From positions 1 to 64,000 of the forward strand of contig CAZCYD010000003.1 in NCBI GenBank assembly GCA_964502735.1: 64,000 nt of DNA, read 5' to 3'. This stretch comes from JACKAN01 sp964502735 (GTDB taxonomy: Bacteria; Bdellovibrionota; Bdellovibrionia; Bdellovibrionales; UBA1609). Numbering within the stretch: the stretch's first letter is position 1; every line of letters starts with the position of its first letter. The position numbers were made by a program, and so were the translations under genes. Below the pieces are notes generated by a model. That model was not told where the DNA came from and did no database searches. It saw only the letters and a program-made list of their open reading frames with translations. Positions 44,901-51,831 of this stretch are shown here, in pieces.

Positions 44901-45727
44901 AATGCTGTTGGAAACTTTCCTTGTTTATAAATTGACCATGCAGCTTTGTACATAGCAAATGCGTACAACCTTGATCTTGGCTTTAAAGTTACCTTTCTAT
45001 AATATTTTTCTGCCTCTTTCCAATTGTCATTGTCAAAATGGTGTTCTGCCAAAGCAAAATTTGATTCATCTACGTATATGCTCTTTGGGAATCTTGAGGA
45101 AAGTTGCTCATAGAAACCTCTCCCCTTGGAAACTTGCCCTATTTCAAAATAATTGTACCCTAAAAAGAAAAGCGCTTGTGGTACTTTATCATCCTTTGGA
45201 AAATCTCTCAAAAACCACTCATACAACTGGATTGCCTTTTTGTTGTACTCTTTTGCTGAACTTAAGTTTACCTTTGGTTTTGTTTTTATTTTCTTTTCTT
45301 CATACAAGGCCATTTGTTTATCAAACTTGTTGTACTCGCTATATTCAATCAGCCTGGCCTTTTCGACATACAACTCAGCAAGTCTCAACCACAGCTCTCC
45401 TCTTTTACTGCTATTTTTAAATTTTTGCGTCAACTTAAATAATTGATTTATACCAGCATCTGTGATCTTAAGTAGTTGAGCCTCGTCAGAGTCGACATCA
45501 TAGTACATCTTCGCCGTAGAGGGTGGCTTGACGCTTTTAAGGTTTACCGACTTGGAAGACTGCTGTGTTGTAACATTACTGAACTTAGGAAGGTTACTGC
45601 TCTTCTTTTTTAACTCAGCCTGTTTTTCGATGTTTTTAAGCAAATCACCAACGGTACTCCCCCGCTTTCCGTACGAAGGTGAATAAGCTAAAATTATAAA
45701 AAATGAAATTACTAATACCTTATTCAC
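41942..45727 (-). CDS. Large periplasmic TPR protein (AgmU/GltD-type)
   Basis: A signal peptide (MNKVLVISFFIILAYSPSYG) is followed by about 1240 residues that read almost entirely as tetratricopeptide helices. Clear units are QALFFLGYNYFEIGQVSKGR, NFALAEHHFDNDNWKEAEKY, YRLADLNQKMNKLSAAQDW, LNTLGIYYLNKNEPGLAKLA, IYNNLGVIEIKDGDQRKAIV. The array spans almost the whole chain, so it is a large scaffold. M. xanthus GltD/AgmU is a comparably large TPR protein of the gliding complex; the assignment to that role is by family and position. Start overlaps the upstream gene by 8 nt. Confidence 0.88.
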   Translation of the reverse strand: MNKVLVISFFIILAYSPSYGKRGSTVGDLLKNIEKQAELKKKSSNLPKFSNVTTQQSSKSVNLKSVKPPSTAKMYYDVDSDEAQLLKITDAGINQLFKLTQKFKNSSKRGELWLRLAELYVEKARLIEYSEYNKFDKQMALYEEKKIKTKPKVNLSSAKEYNKKAIQLYEWFLRDFPKDDKVPQALFFLGYNYFEIGQVSKGRGFYEQLSSRFPKSIYVDESNFALAEHHFDNDNWKEAEKYYRKVTLKPRSRLYAFAMYKAAWSIYKQGKFPTALKTLEKVILHGRKSKGSGDKSESGVSSVRLASEALNDLVIFYAEAGNYKDAYEYFSRVTGLKTAPVLYERLGNFYMDRGARNKATDIFKDLVGRDPLSPKSFELQYKIVSMYSSAGNSQIFKEELFFWIERYGPGSAWQKSNAKNKELVSKSEMLAEATLRNYTLQNHQTAQNSRAKFSQDMAQRGYDLYFTTFPTSSRSDEMHFFYGELLFDMKKFTDSAIHYMWIVENSPKSPYFDQALINAILSVERQLPTNAEIKSIVGENTNPIEFDRTIKNFEKLSKLLFEKSPKNSNNLQIKYKLGTLYYYYNQFPPALAIFNEVINESPNSKFAEYSANLILDIYNLQKDYEGLEVAADNLLKVPGLQTSNIGKQIKGIKQRSAFKRAENLESSKSHVEAANSYLKFAKDNPGSDLVTSAYYNAGINYEKGLAVLSAIGMYEVVAKSKDRKNENLSKNSRKFLGPLYEKIGKYREAAEAYEVYAKQYPKDADSLSYIFNAAVLREAMQHYTAAINGYQDYFSKSKKTDRWETLFYIAKIWEQRKKYSTAVKFYEQYVNSPSANKSGIIEALYRLADLNQKMNKLSAAQDWHKKTIRIFNNFKKAGTTVGARFASQSEFSLIYPKYLELVKLKIPENPAQQGKVVQTKLNLLTKLREDLKTVIRYDDADQIVAALTVQGQGLQHMAAALYSAPLPKGLDAEQTKMYKAEVEKLAKPLKDQAIESYKAAINRGYSLGGYGPWLKVAINEMSKLEPGSHLNNDEKVYYITRVDSMGDKLSDNLEPVHEQLAKDDKDLKALNTLGIYYLNKNEPGLAKLALEKAVSYHPKSPSIYNNLGVIEIKDGDQRKAIVNFKQATTLQPNYKPVLTNMSSIYLEYSDYKSAIGPIEDSYNELKGDLSRGQMMAVQAASNYAVCLTGMSDFKKAKNIYEKILDSGVRDIDVMMNYAILLVKIIKDKTESIKILSKIKFASDDKSVLDKVKDLERELDAI

Positions 45728-47369
45728 AACTTTGTGTCCCTACATAGTGATAATTTCCTAACTCATCCAACCAATATTCACCCTCAAAGGGCCAGTATTG
45801 ATACCCATTTTGCACATAAAAATCTCGTTCAGTATTTTCATCCACGGTGCGAGGCAGCCCCTTGCCTGCTACTCGCTTTTTTACAGCCTGTTTTTTTCCA
45901 TTAAGCATTTCGTATCTAATAAAGCCCTCTTGCTCAAACAAGTCGAACAATTCAAATCTTATATTGCTGAGGTGATGCCTTAGTTGCCTACCTGCCTTTT
46001 TCTTGGACTTATCTAAACGAGTTTTGAGTGTTCTTTCTGCATACCTTCCAAGCGGAGAATTCTTCCACTCATCGGACATTTGATATAACCTATCTAACTC
46101 ATCTTTGATTCTGCCAATATAGTGGCGAGTTCGCTTATAATCACCTTCTTTACTTATTTGTCTTCCAACAACAAACGGTAAGTTAAACTTTGACTTGTCC
46201 AACTCGTCTCCTAGCTCTTTAAACTCAGCCATCATACTTTCTACGTCTTCATACAACTCATTGGGAAGTCTTACTCTCTTTAAATAATCTTTCACACCCT
46301 TATAGACAGGCATGTACAATGTATTAAATAAGTTTAGTACCTTTTCCATTTCATCATATTGACAAATGTAGAGATAAACTATCGATCGCAATAACAAAGC
46401 TTCGGGTTGGTAGAAGTTGTCGTAAAATGATGAATGTATTGTTTGAAAGTTACTGATAGCTGATCTAAACATCCCTGAGCGCAACATTGCCCAGCTCGAC
46501 TCAAACAGAGTGTCGTGCCATATTTCTGTGTCTCTTGGCACCTGCCTATAAAGCTCGATTGCCTTTTCCCAGTTCTTACCTTGATACTGAACCCTTGCGG
46601 CACCAACCAATGCTGAGACTCTGGCAGGATCTGTGACAGGTTTATTTGCCTGACTGTCATACAGATCATTAAAAGCTGTAAGAGCGTTTTTTACGTCCCC
46701 CCTTTCCGTATAAGCAAGGCCTTCTGAATACTTTGCCTTTTCAAATAAATTACTAGACCTTCCCACCCTTGAAAAACTATTAATTGCGTTAGAGTAGGAT
46801 TTTGCTCTTAGCTGATACTCTCCGATGCGATAGTACAGCATATCCCTCATTGTTCGTGGAAATTTTTCTACTTGGATTCGAGCTATAGCGTAGTTCAGTA
46901 GAGTGTCATCACCCAAGTTGTCCGCAACAAGAGAGAGCTTCTCTAAGCTTTGCTTTAAATATTTTGCATCTGCCGTTTTTATTACACTGATAAACTGAAA
47001 AGCTGAAAGTTGGTAAAACTTCATTTGATAAAGCATCATTCCCAAAATATAACGGATTTGAACTCTTTGTTTTTTATATCTAGGATCTAAACTCAACCTA
47101 AATAACTGCTGTGCAGCCACAGCATATTGACCCGATTTAGCATTTGACAAAGCTATCGAGAGTGGAGATGTCTTGGGCGCAGTTCTTACTCTTCGTACAT
47201 TTTTTTTCCCTGGCAAAACTCTTGTCCTTCGACTGGCTTGAGCAATATCAGTTGCCCAACTTTCTGAGCTGCTATCTATTTGATCAAAAAGATCTGCCTC
47301 AGTCTGAGCACTGGATGGAACGATGGATGCGAACAAAAATGTTATTAAAAGTATTCCTGTTTTTATCAT
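45720..47369 (-). CDS. Periplasmic TPR protein (GltE/AglT-type)
   Basis: The longest frame starts at TTG 47390, but ATG 47369 is chosen: it overlaps the upstream stop as ATGA, has AGGAG about ten bases before it, and yields the signal peptide MIKTGILLITFLFASIVPSSAQ. The 549-residue protein then has TPR-like helices (FQFISVIKTADAKYLKQSLE, YRIGEYQLRAKSYSNAINSF, YSEGLAYTERGDVKNALTAF), a Tyr-rich middle and a Lys-rich helical C-terminal third. By position before the large TPR gene it is likely to be the counterpart of M. xanthus AglT/GltE; that protein is a lipoprotein, whereas no lipobox Cys is seen here. Confidence 0.8.
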   Translation of the reverse strand: MIKTGILLITFLFASIVPSSAQTEADLFDQIDSSSESWATDIAQASRRTRVLPGKKNVRRVRTAPKTSPLSIALSNAKSGQYAVAAQQLFRLSLDPRYKKQRVQIRYILGMMLYQMKFYQLSAFQFISVIKTADAKYLKQSLEKLSLVADNLGDDTLLNYAIARIQVEKFPRTMRDMLYYRIGEYQLRAKSYSNAINSFSRVGRSSNLFEKAKYSEGLAYTERGDVKNALTAFNDLYDSQANKPVTDPARVSALVGAARVQYQGKNWEKAIELYRQVPRDTEIWHDTLFESSWAMLRSGMFRSAISNFQTIHSSFYDNFYQPEALLLRSIVYLYICQYDEMEKVLNLFNTLYMPVYKGVKDYLKRVRLPNELYEDVESMMAEFKELGDELDKSKFNLPFVVGRQISKEGDYKRTRHYIGRIKDELDRLYQMSDEWKNSPLGRYAERTLKTRLDKSKKKAGRQLRHHLSNIRFELFDLFEQEGFIRYEMLNGKKQAVKKRVAGKGLPRTVDENTERDFYVQNGYQYWPFEGEYWLDELGNYHYVGTQSCE

Positions 47370-48199
47370 CTGTAAGTCGCTCCTGGCCAATAGAAACTCA
47401 TTCCCAAGGCAATAAATAAATCTGTCTGCATTTTTCTACCTGGCGATAAACCACCCGTGCCCGTTGCATCTTCTAGAATGTCTGCACGGTAGGTATTTAA
47501 AGCAAAATCCCATCGAAACGCTGTAGATTTTGTAAGATAAAACTGCTGTCCGGTGCCCAAGTGCATCGTCGGCTCCTGTTTATTCATTCCAGTTTTAGAC
47601 ATCCCTCCACCCGCAGAAAAATAAAGATCAAATGGAACTATTTTTTTATTAAACAACGCAATTTTTCCATATATTGGAAGCCATTTGTAAGACGCTCCCA
47701 TATAGGTTTCTGGAACCACTAAACTCCTCGTTTGTACTTTTTGATTGTTGCGCAAATTCTCAGTAACATCGCGTTCGTTGCTATTTAACCAAAAAAACTG
47801 GAATTCAAATCCATGGTGCTCGGTCAAATAATATGCAGCCCTTGAAACTAAGCCCCAATTATTAAAAAAAGCATTATTTAGGCTATTCCCCAATGCCGCA
47901 CTAAATTCAAACCTATTTGTCTTTGGCATAAAACGCTTTTGAATAACCGCAATGTTTTCAAATGGAGATAACGTTTTTAATTCTGCAAGTGTGCCCTCTT
48001 CTGATTTATCTATGGTGACTCTTTTCTTTTGTTTTTTAATTTGCTCATCACTTGATTTTTTTTCTTCTTGTTTATCGTATTCATCATAGAGTGCTTCGAG
48101 CTCAATACTCGCTTCTGATGATGTATCTAAATCCGGAGTCTGAGCCAACACATAGCTCTGACTAAAAAACACACTCAAAATTAATAGCTTTATATTCAC
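47366..48199 (-). CDS. Outer-membrane beta-barrel of motor cluster
   Basis: Signal peptide MNIKLLILSVFFSQSYVLAQ, an acidic linker (EALYDEYDKQEEKKSSDEQI), then a barrel with strands such as NRFEFSAALGNSLNNAFFN, HHGFEFQFFWLNS, HLGTGQQFYLTKSTAFRWDF and MQTDLFIALGMSFYWPGA. It is clearly a paralogue of the barrel at 48557-49282: both share an xVxVxxxRxxPxxxRFE lead and a GMGQKFYLSKNLAIRxD-type strand. The family resembles the OMP_myx_plus (TIGR04565) barrels, which include GltA/GltB. The 3' end overlaps the TPR gene by four bases. Confidence 0.85.
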   Translation of the reverse strand: MNIKLLILSVFFSQSYVLAQTPDLDTSSEASIELEALYDEYDKQEEKKSSDEQIKKQKKRVTIDKSEEGTLAELKTLSPFENIAVIQKRFMPKTNRFEFSAALGNSLNNAFFNNWGLVSRAAYYLTEHHGFEFQFFWLNSNERDVTENLRNNQKVQTRSLVVPETYMGASYKWLPIYGKIALFNKKIVPFDLYFSAGGGMSKTGMNKQEPTMHLGTGQQFYLTKSTAFRWDFALNTYRADILEDATGTGGLSPGRKMQTDLFIALGMSFYWPGATYR

Positions 48200-48556
48200 G
48201 TTGTGATTACCCCAGTAAAAGCACTGTCATTTTAATACGATAGCAAAGTTATTAAGATTTGCTAAATACACTCTTACAATCTGGACTTAGGGTTCGTTGA
48301 AAAATAACTGGCATTTTTTTAATAAATCCTTAAGAGGGATAAACACTTCGCTTAAATCACAACGATCTTAATGTTTAAAATATAATTTTTAAAAATCCCT
48401 TTTAAATTTTTATGTTACGTAGATTGTAAGTTAAGAATTCGCATCTAAATTTAGTTAGATCACCCAATGGATGACAGCGACTAAGCAGGAGCTACCCCCC
48501 CCCCGCAAGTCAAAGGGTTTGAGAAAAATTTAACGCAAATTATCCACAAATTTAGG
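48200..48556. other. 357-nt AT-rich gene-free stretch with C10 tract
   Basis: Between the two paralogous barrel genes. It is strongly AT-rich except for a run of ten C at 48495-48504, unusual for this genome and on the minus strand a G10 run about 300 nt upstream of the barrel gene start. A single 9-mer matching the DnaA box (TTATCCACA) at 48540-48548 is within chance expectation. No terminator or RNA gene is evident. It probably holds the promoter for the downstream operon. Confidence 0.5.
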
Positions 48557-49282
48557 TTATAACAAGTAAACTAATCCAAAATGAAAGAAGGTCCGAAAGA
48601 ATAGACTTTCCTTTAGGCTTGAACTTGAAACTGGAGAACTCACAAAATTAGGGTTTAGTGTTGTTGCGCTTGTAGGATCTGGTCCTGAATACGTTAGACC
48701 TAACAGATCCATTCTTATCGCCAAGTTTTTGCTTAAATAGAATTTTTGCCCCATTCCAACTTGAGCCCCAACGGCAGAAGAGTCCGTTAAATTAATGCTT
48801 GATAAGCCTGCTAACCCATATAGAGAAATATTCATAACATAGTTTTTGCTCAAACTAATTTTACCGTAATAAGCCGTTATTTGATAGTTAAGTAACATAT
48901 AGGACTTGGGATAAGGTGCCAAGCTGGCGTCAAAACGCCCTCCACTGAGACCTTTTCCTGCCGCAAGATCTTTTCCCATTGCAGATAAGCCTTCTAAAGG
49001 CATAATACCGATAAAATTAACAGCATGAAGATTCGTAAAATTGTAGGAAAGATTGAAGTTAAAGTTCTTATTATCGTATAAGGCCTCAGTCAGGTTAAGA
49101 CCAGCTCCCCCTCCCATTTCAAATCGTTCTTCAGTTGGAACATTTCGACTCTTGACGACCTCAACTTTATCAAAAACTGGAAGCACTGATTCCTGTGCCA
49201 GCTCGCTGTCTGGAAACTCAATAACTTGAGCACCTAAATTTATGGAGGCAATAAAACATAGCACGGCGATTAAATTTTTCAT
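48557..49282 (-). CDS. Outer-membrane beta-barrel, paralogue of the next gene
   Basis: Signal peptide MKNLIAVLCFIASINLGAQ, then FDKVEVVKSRNVPTEERFEMG, and barrel strands NFNFNLSYNFTNLHAVNFI, MLLNYQITAYYGKISL, YVMNISLYGLAGLSSINL, VGMGQKFYLSKNLAIRMDLL, ending FFRTFFHFGLVYLL. At 241 residues it is shorter than its paralogue and lacks the acidic linker. It lies upstream of the motor operon on the same strand, 357 nt away, so may have its own promoter. Likely GltA/B-type barrel that links the motor to the cell surface. Confidence 0.82.
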   Translation of the reverse strand: MKNLIAVLCFIASINLGAQVIEFPDSELAQESVLPVFDKVEVVKSRNVPTEERFEMGGGAGLNLTEALYDNKNFNFNLSYNFTNLHAVNFIGIMPLEGLSAMGKDLAAGKGLSGGRFDASLAPYPKSYMLLNYQITAYYGKISLSKNYVMNISLYGLAGLSSINLTDSSAVGAQVGMGQKFYLSKNLAIRMDLLGLTYSGPDPTSATTLNPNFVSSPVSSSSLKESLFFRTFFHFGLVYLL

Positions 49283-49373
49283 AACTTATATCATAATGAA
49301 GATTTGATGTTTTTGGCTATTTGTGTTGGAGGAACTAGACCAAAATGCTGGACAAGGATCTCTTTAATGCTAG

Positions 49374-49381
49374 ATTATAAT
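49374..49381. promoter_or_regulatory. Possible shared -10 element (ATTATAAT)
   Basis: The 8-mer is its own reverse complement, so it gives a TATAAT on both strands between the divergent barrel gene and nfeD. It would put an nfeD start about 28 nt before its ATG. No -35 of good match at 16-18 nt was found, so the call is weak. Confidence 0.3.
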
Positions 49382-49415
49382 TTTTGATCAGATCTACTTT
49401 ACCAAAAGAGGTTCT

Positions 49416-49877
49416 ATGGATTTCTCAATATGGGGATATGACATCATGGCATGGCAGTTCTTTGCCTCAATGTGTGTAGTGTTTATTTTTTTGGAGGTCT
49501 TCGTTCCAGGCTTTGTTATGTTACCCATTGGCATCGCCAGTTTACTTACCGCTCCCTTTACCTTTTTTTTTGACAACTGGCTATCTCAACTTTTAATTTT
49601 TGGATTCAATCTTATCGCTGTTTTTGTGATATTCATCAAGTTAGTACGTCCCAAAATTAAAAAAGAAAGATTTAAAACTAATATTGAAACTTTAGTCGGT
49701 AGTTATGCAGAGGTAACAGAGAGTTTTAGTGGGAGCAAAACAGGATACGTCAAGCTCTATGGAGATAGATGGCAAGCTTACTCAGATGACCATGCTGACT
49801 TTAAAATTGGAGATCGAGTTGAAATCGTAAGATTAGATGGAAACAAAGTTGTAGTCAGACTTTGCAACAATAAATAA
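49416..49877 (+). CDS. NfeD-family membrane protein
   Basis: A short NfeD protein. A small cytoplasmic start leads into two or three membrane segments (~13-35, ~40-58, ~62-82), then a C-terminal OB-fold-like domain (TLVGSYAEVTESFSGSKTGY, DFKIGDRVEIVRLDGNKVVV). NfeD proteins are nearly always coded next to a stomatin/SPFH protein, as here. GAGG lies four bases before the ATG. There is no N-terminal protease domain, so it is of the short, non-proteolytic type that partners SPFH proteins in membrane microdomains. Confidence 0.93.
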   Translation: MDFSIWGYDIMAWQFFASMCVVFIFLEVFVPGFVMLPIGIASLLTAPFTFFFDNWLSQLLIFGFNLIAVFVIFIKLVRPKIKKERFKTNIETLVGSYAEVTESFSGSKTGYVKLYGDRWQAYSDDHADFKIGDRVEIVRLDGNKVVVRLCNNK

Positions 49878-49888
49878 GGGAGACACGA

Positions 49889-50842
49889 ATGGAATTTGGA
49901 TTATTCTTTACCATAGCAATTGTTTTACTAGGAATTGTGCTTATAACCAAGGGGTTTAAAGTTGTCAGACAAAGTGAGTGTATAATTGTAGAAAGACTAG
50001 GAAGTTACTACAAAACTCTGAATAATGGATTTAATTTTATCATTCCATTTTTTGACCAACCTCGACACCTCTATTGGGTAGTCAATGGACAAATTTGGCC
50101 AACTGAAAGACTTGACCTTCGTGAGACCGTCTTGGACGTCCCTGAACAAGCCGTAATTACCAAAGATAATGTATCTATTAGCATTGATGCCATAATGTAC
50201 ATTCAAATTACTAATCCTGTAAAAGCAACATATGAGATATCTAATTTACCACTAGCTGTGGCTCAGCTAGCTCAGACTTCTCTACGAAACGTAATCGGCG
50301 AAATGGACCTAGATGAGACCCTAGCTTCTCGAGATATCATCAACACAAAACTTAAAAATATTTTAGATGAGGCCACAGACAAGTGGGGGGTAAAAGTCAA
50401 CCGAGTGGAACTTAGAAATATCACTCCACCTAATGATATCCAAGTTGCGATGGAGAAGCAAATGCAAGCCGAGCGAGAAAGACGAGCTAAAGTTCTCGAG
50501 GCTGAAGGTGACAAGCAGGCTCGTATTGCCAGATCTGAGGGGCAAAAACAAGAACAAATTAATATTGCTGAGGGAGAAAAAGAAGCTAAAATCCGCCAAG
50601 CTGAAGGTGAAGCTGAGGCCATTCGAGAGGTGGCAATGGCTAAGAAAAACGCGATTGATGCAATCTTAAGTTCAATTAAGTCAGAAAACCTAGCGACTCA
50701 ATATTTAATTGCCTCCAACTACCTAGAGGTCTTTAAAGATTTTACACAAGGTGAGGGAGATAAGGTTTTTATTCCTTACGAATCAAGCACAGCACTGGGA
50801 ACAATTGGCTCGATTAAAGAACTTCTAAGTCCAAACAAATAG
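49889..50842 (+). CDS. SPFH/stomatin-like membrane protein
   Basis: An N-terminal membrane hairpin (~4-22), then the SPFH/band 7 domain (VRQSECIIVERLGSYYKTLN, DVPEQAVITKDNVSISIDAI, LAQTSLRNVIGEMDLDETLA) and a long charged Ala/Glu coiled coil (EKQMQAERERRAKVLEAEGD, QINIAEGEKEAKIRQAEGEA). The end AILSSIKSENLATQYLIASN is the family C-terminus. It follows nfeD by 11 nt, forming one operon. The pair is expected to organise membrane microdomains or control a membrane protease; the name QmcA/slipin would fit. Confidence 0.95.
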   Translation: MEFGLFFTIAIVLLGIVLITKGFKVVRQSECIIVERLGSYYKTLNNGFNFIIPFFDQPRHLYWVVNGQIWPTERLDLRETVLDVPEQAVITKDNVSISIDAIMYIQITNPVKATYEISNLPLAVAQLAQTSLRNVIGEMDLDETLASRDIINTKLKNILDEATDKWGVKVNRVELRNITPPNDIQVAMEKQMQAERERRAKVLEAEGDKQARIARSEGQKQEQINIAEGEKEAKIRQAEGEAEAIREVAMAKKNAIDAILSSIKSENLATQYLIASNYLEVFKDFTQGEGDKVFIPYESSTALGTIGSIKELLSPNK

Positions 50843-50847
50843 CCATT

Positions 50848-51831
50848 CTATCGAATATTGGCTTGCAAAATATCTTGTATATGAATCAAACCCACTGCCT
50901 TTAGTGGGTTTGAAGACACTTTGTCTACAACGAAAAGTCTATCAATCTTGAACTGCTCCATGAAAAAAAGTGCCTTTTCTGCAAGTTCATTGCGATCTAT
51001 TGTCTTGGGGTCCCTGGACATCCAATCACGGGCTCGTTCTTCTAAAGAAAATATGGACTTTTGAAGACGACGGCGAATATCACCATCTGTAATTGAGCCA
51101 ATAAGGCTTTCATCCCCATCTACAACGCCAGCAACTCCTCGCACCTCTTGCGCTGTCATTAGCGCAATAACGTTAGTCATCTTCTCATCTAGTGGTACAA
51201 GGGGCAAAGCTGACTCCTTATGCATCAAATCAGAAACTCTAAGAATCAAACGTCGGCCAAGCTTTCCCCCTGGGTGATATTCAGCAAAATTATCTTTACT
51301 AAATCCCTTCTCTTTCAATACGGCCATAGCTAAAGCGTCACCTAGAGCTAAACTGACTGTCGTGCTTGAGGTGGGTGCCAAACCCAAGGGACAAGCCTCT
51401 TCACGAACAGTTGCTTTTAAAGTAACTTGAGCCGCCTTTCCAAGAGTACTACCTAGTTTTCCGGTCATTGCAATAAGCGGAATATTTTTTCTTGTGATAT
51501 AATTGAGAATTGGAAATAATTCCGAAGATTCCCCACCATTGCTAATGGCGACGACAACATCATCATTAGAAATTACCCCCATATCACCATGTGAACTCTC
51601 TGCAGGATGCAAGAAAACGCTTGGCGTACCCGTAGAACTCAATGTAGCCGATATTTTTCTGGCAATATGCCCGGACTTACCCATACCTGTTATGACAACC
51701 TTTCCTTTGCAATTCATCACAAGCTGAACGGCTTCAACAAAACTTTCATCAAGTTGTTCTGCAGCATCTAAAACTGACTGAGCCTCCAAAGCCAAGACTC
51801 TACGGCCCTCACTTATAATATTTTTGCTCAT
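50848..51831 (-). CDS. kdsD: Arabinose-5-phosphate isomerase (KdsD/KpsF)
   Basis: Converts ribulose 5-phosphate to arabinose 5-phosphate, the KDO precursor. The SIS domain (VVITGMGKSGHIARKISATL, HPAESSHGDMGVI, VAISNGGESSELFPIL) is followed by EYHPGGKLGRRLILRVSDLM, the linker typical of KdsD, and two CBS domains to the C-terminus. Length 327 is normal. The start overlaps the pyrG stop by four bases (ATGA), so it is coupled to pyrG. It converges with the SPFH gene with only five bases between stops. Confidence 0.96.
   Translation of the reverse strand: MSKNIISEGRRVLALEAQSVLDAAEQLDESFVEAVQLVMNCKGKVVITGMGKSGHIARKISATLSSTGTPSVFLHPAESSHGDMGVISNDDVVVAISNGGESSELFPILNYITRKNIPLIAMTGKLGSTLGKAAQVTLKATVREEACPLGLAPTSSTTVSLALGDALAMAVLKEKGFSKDNFAEYHPGGKLGRRLILRVSDLMHKESALPLVPLDEKMTNVIALMTAQEVRGVAGVVDGDESLIGSITDGDIRRRLQKSIFSLEERARDWMSRDPKTIDRNELAEKALFFMEQFKIDRLFVVDKVSSNPLKAVGLIHIQDILQANIR
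50886..50913. terminator. 11-bp perfect hairpin after the SPFH gene
   Basis: TCAAACCCACT pairs exactly with AGTGGGTTTGA around a GCCTTT loop. It begins 43 nt after the SPFH stop and lies inside the 3' end of the opposing kdsD gene (encoding SNPLKAVGLIH). It could end transcription from either side, but no T run follows, so a termination role is unproven. Confidence 0.4.

Noticed and set aside
48540..48548. Perfect DnaA box TTATCCACA
   Set aside because: Single copy, within chance expectation for 64 kb; no cluster, no dnaA or dnaN nearby, so no origin is called.
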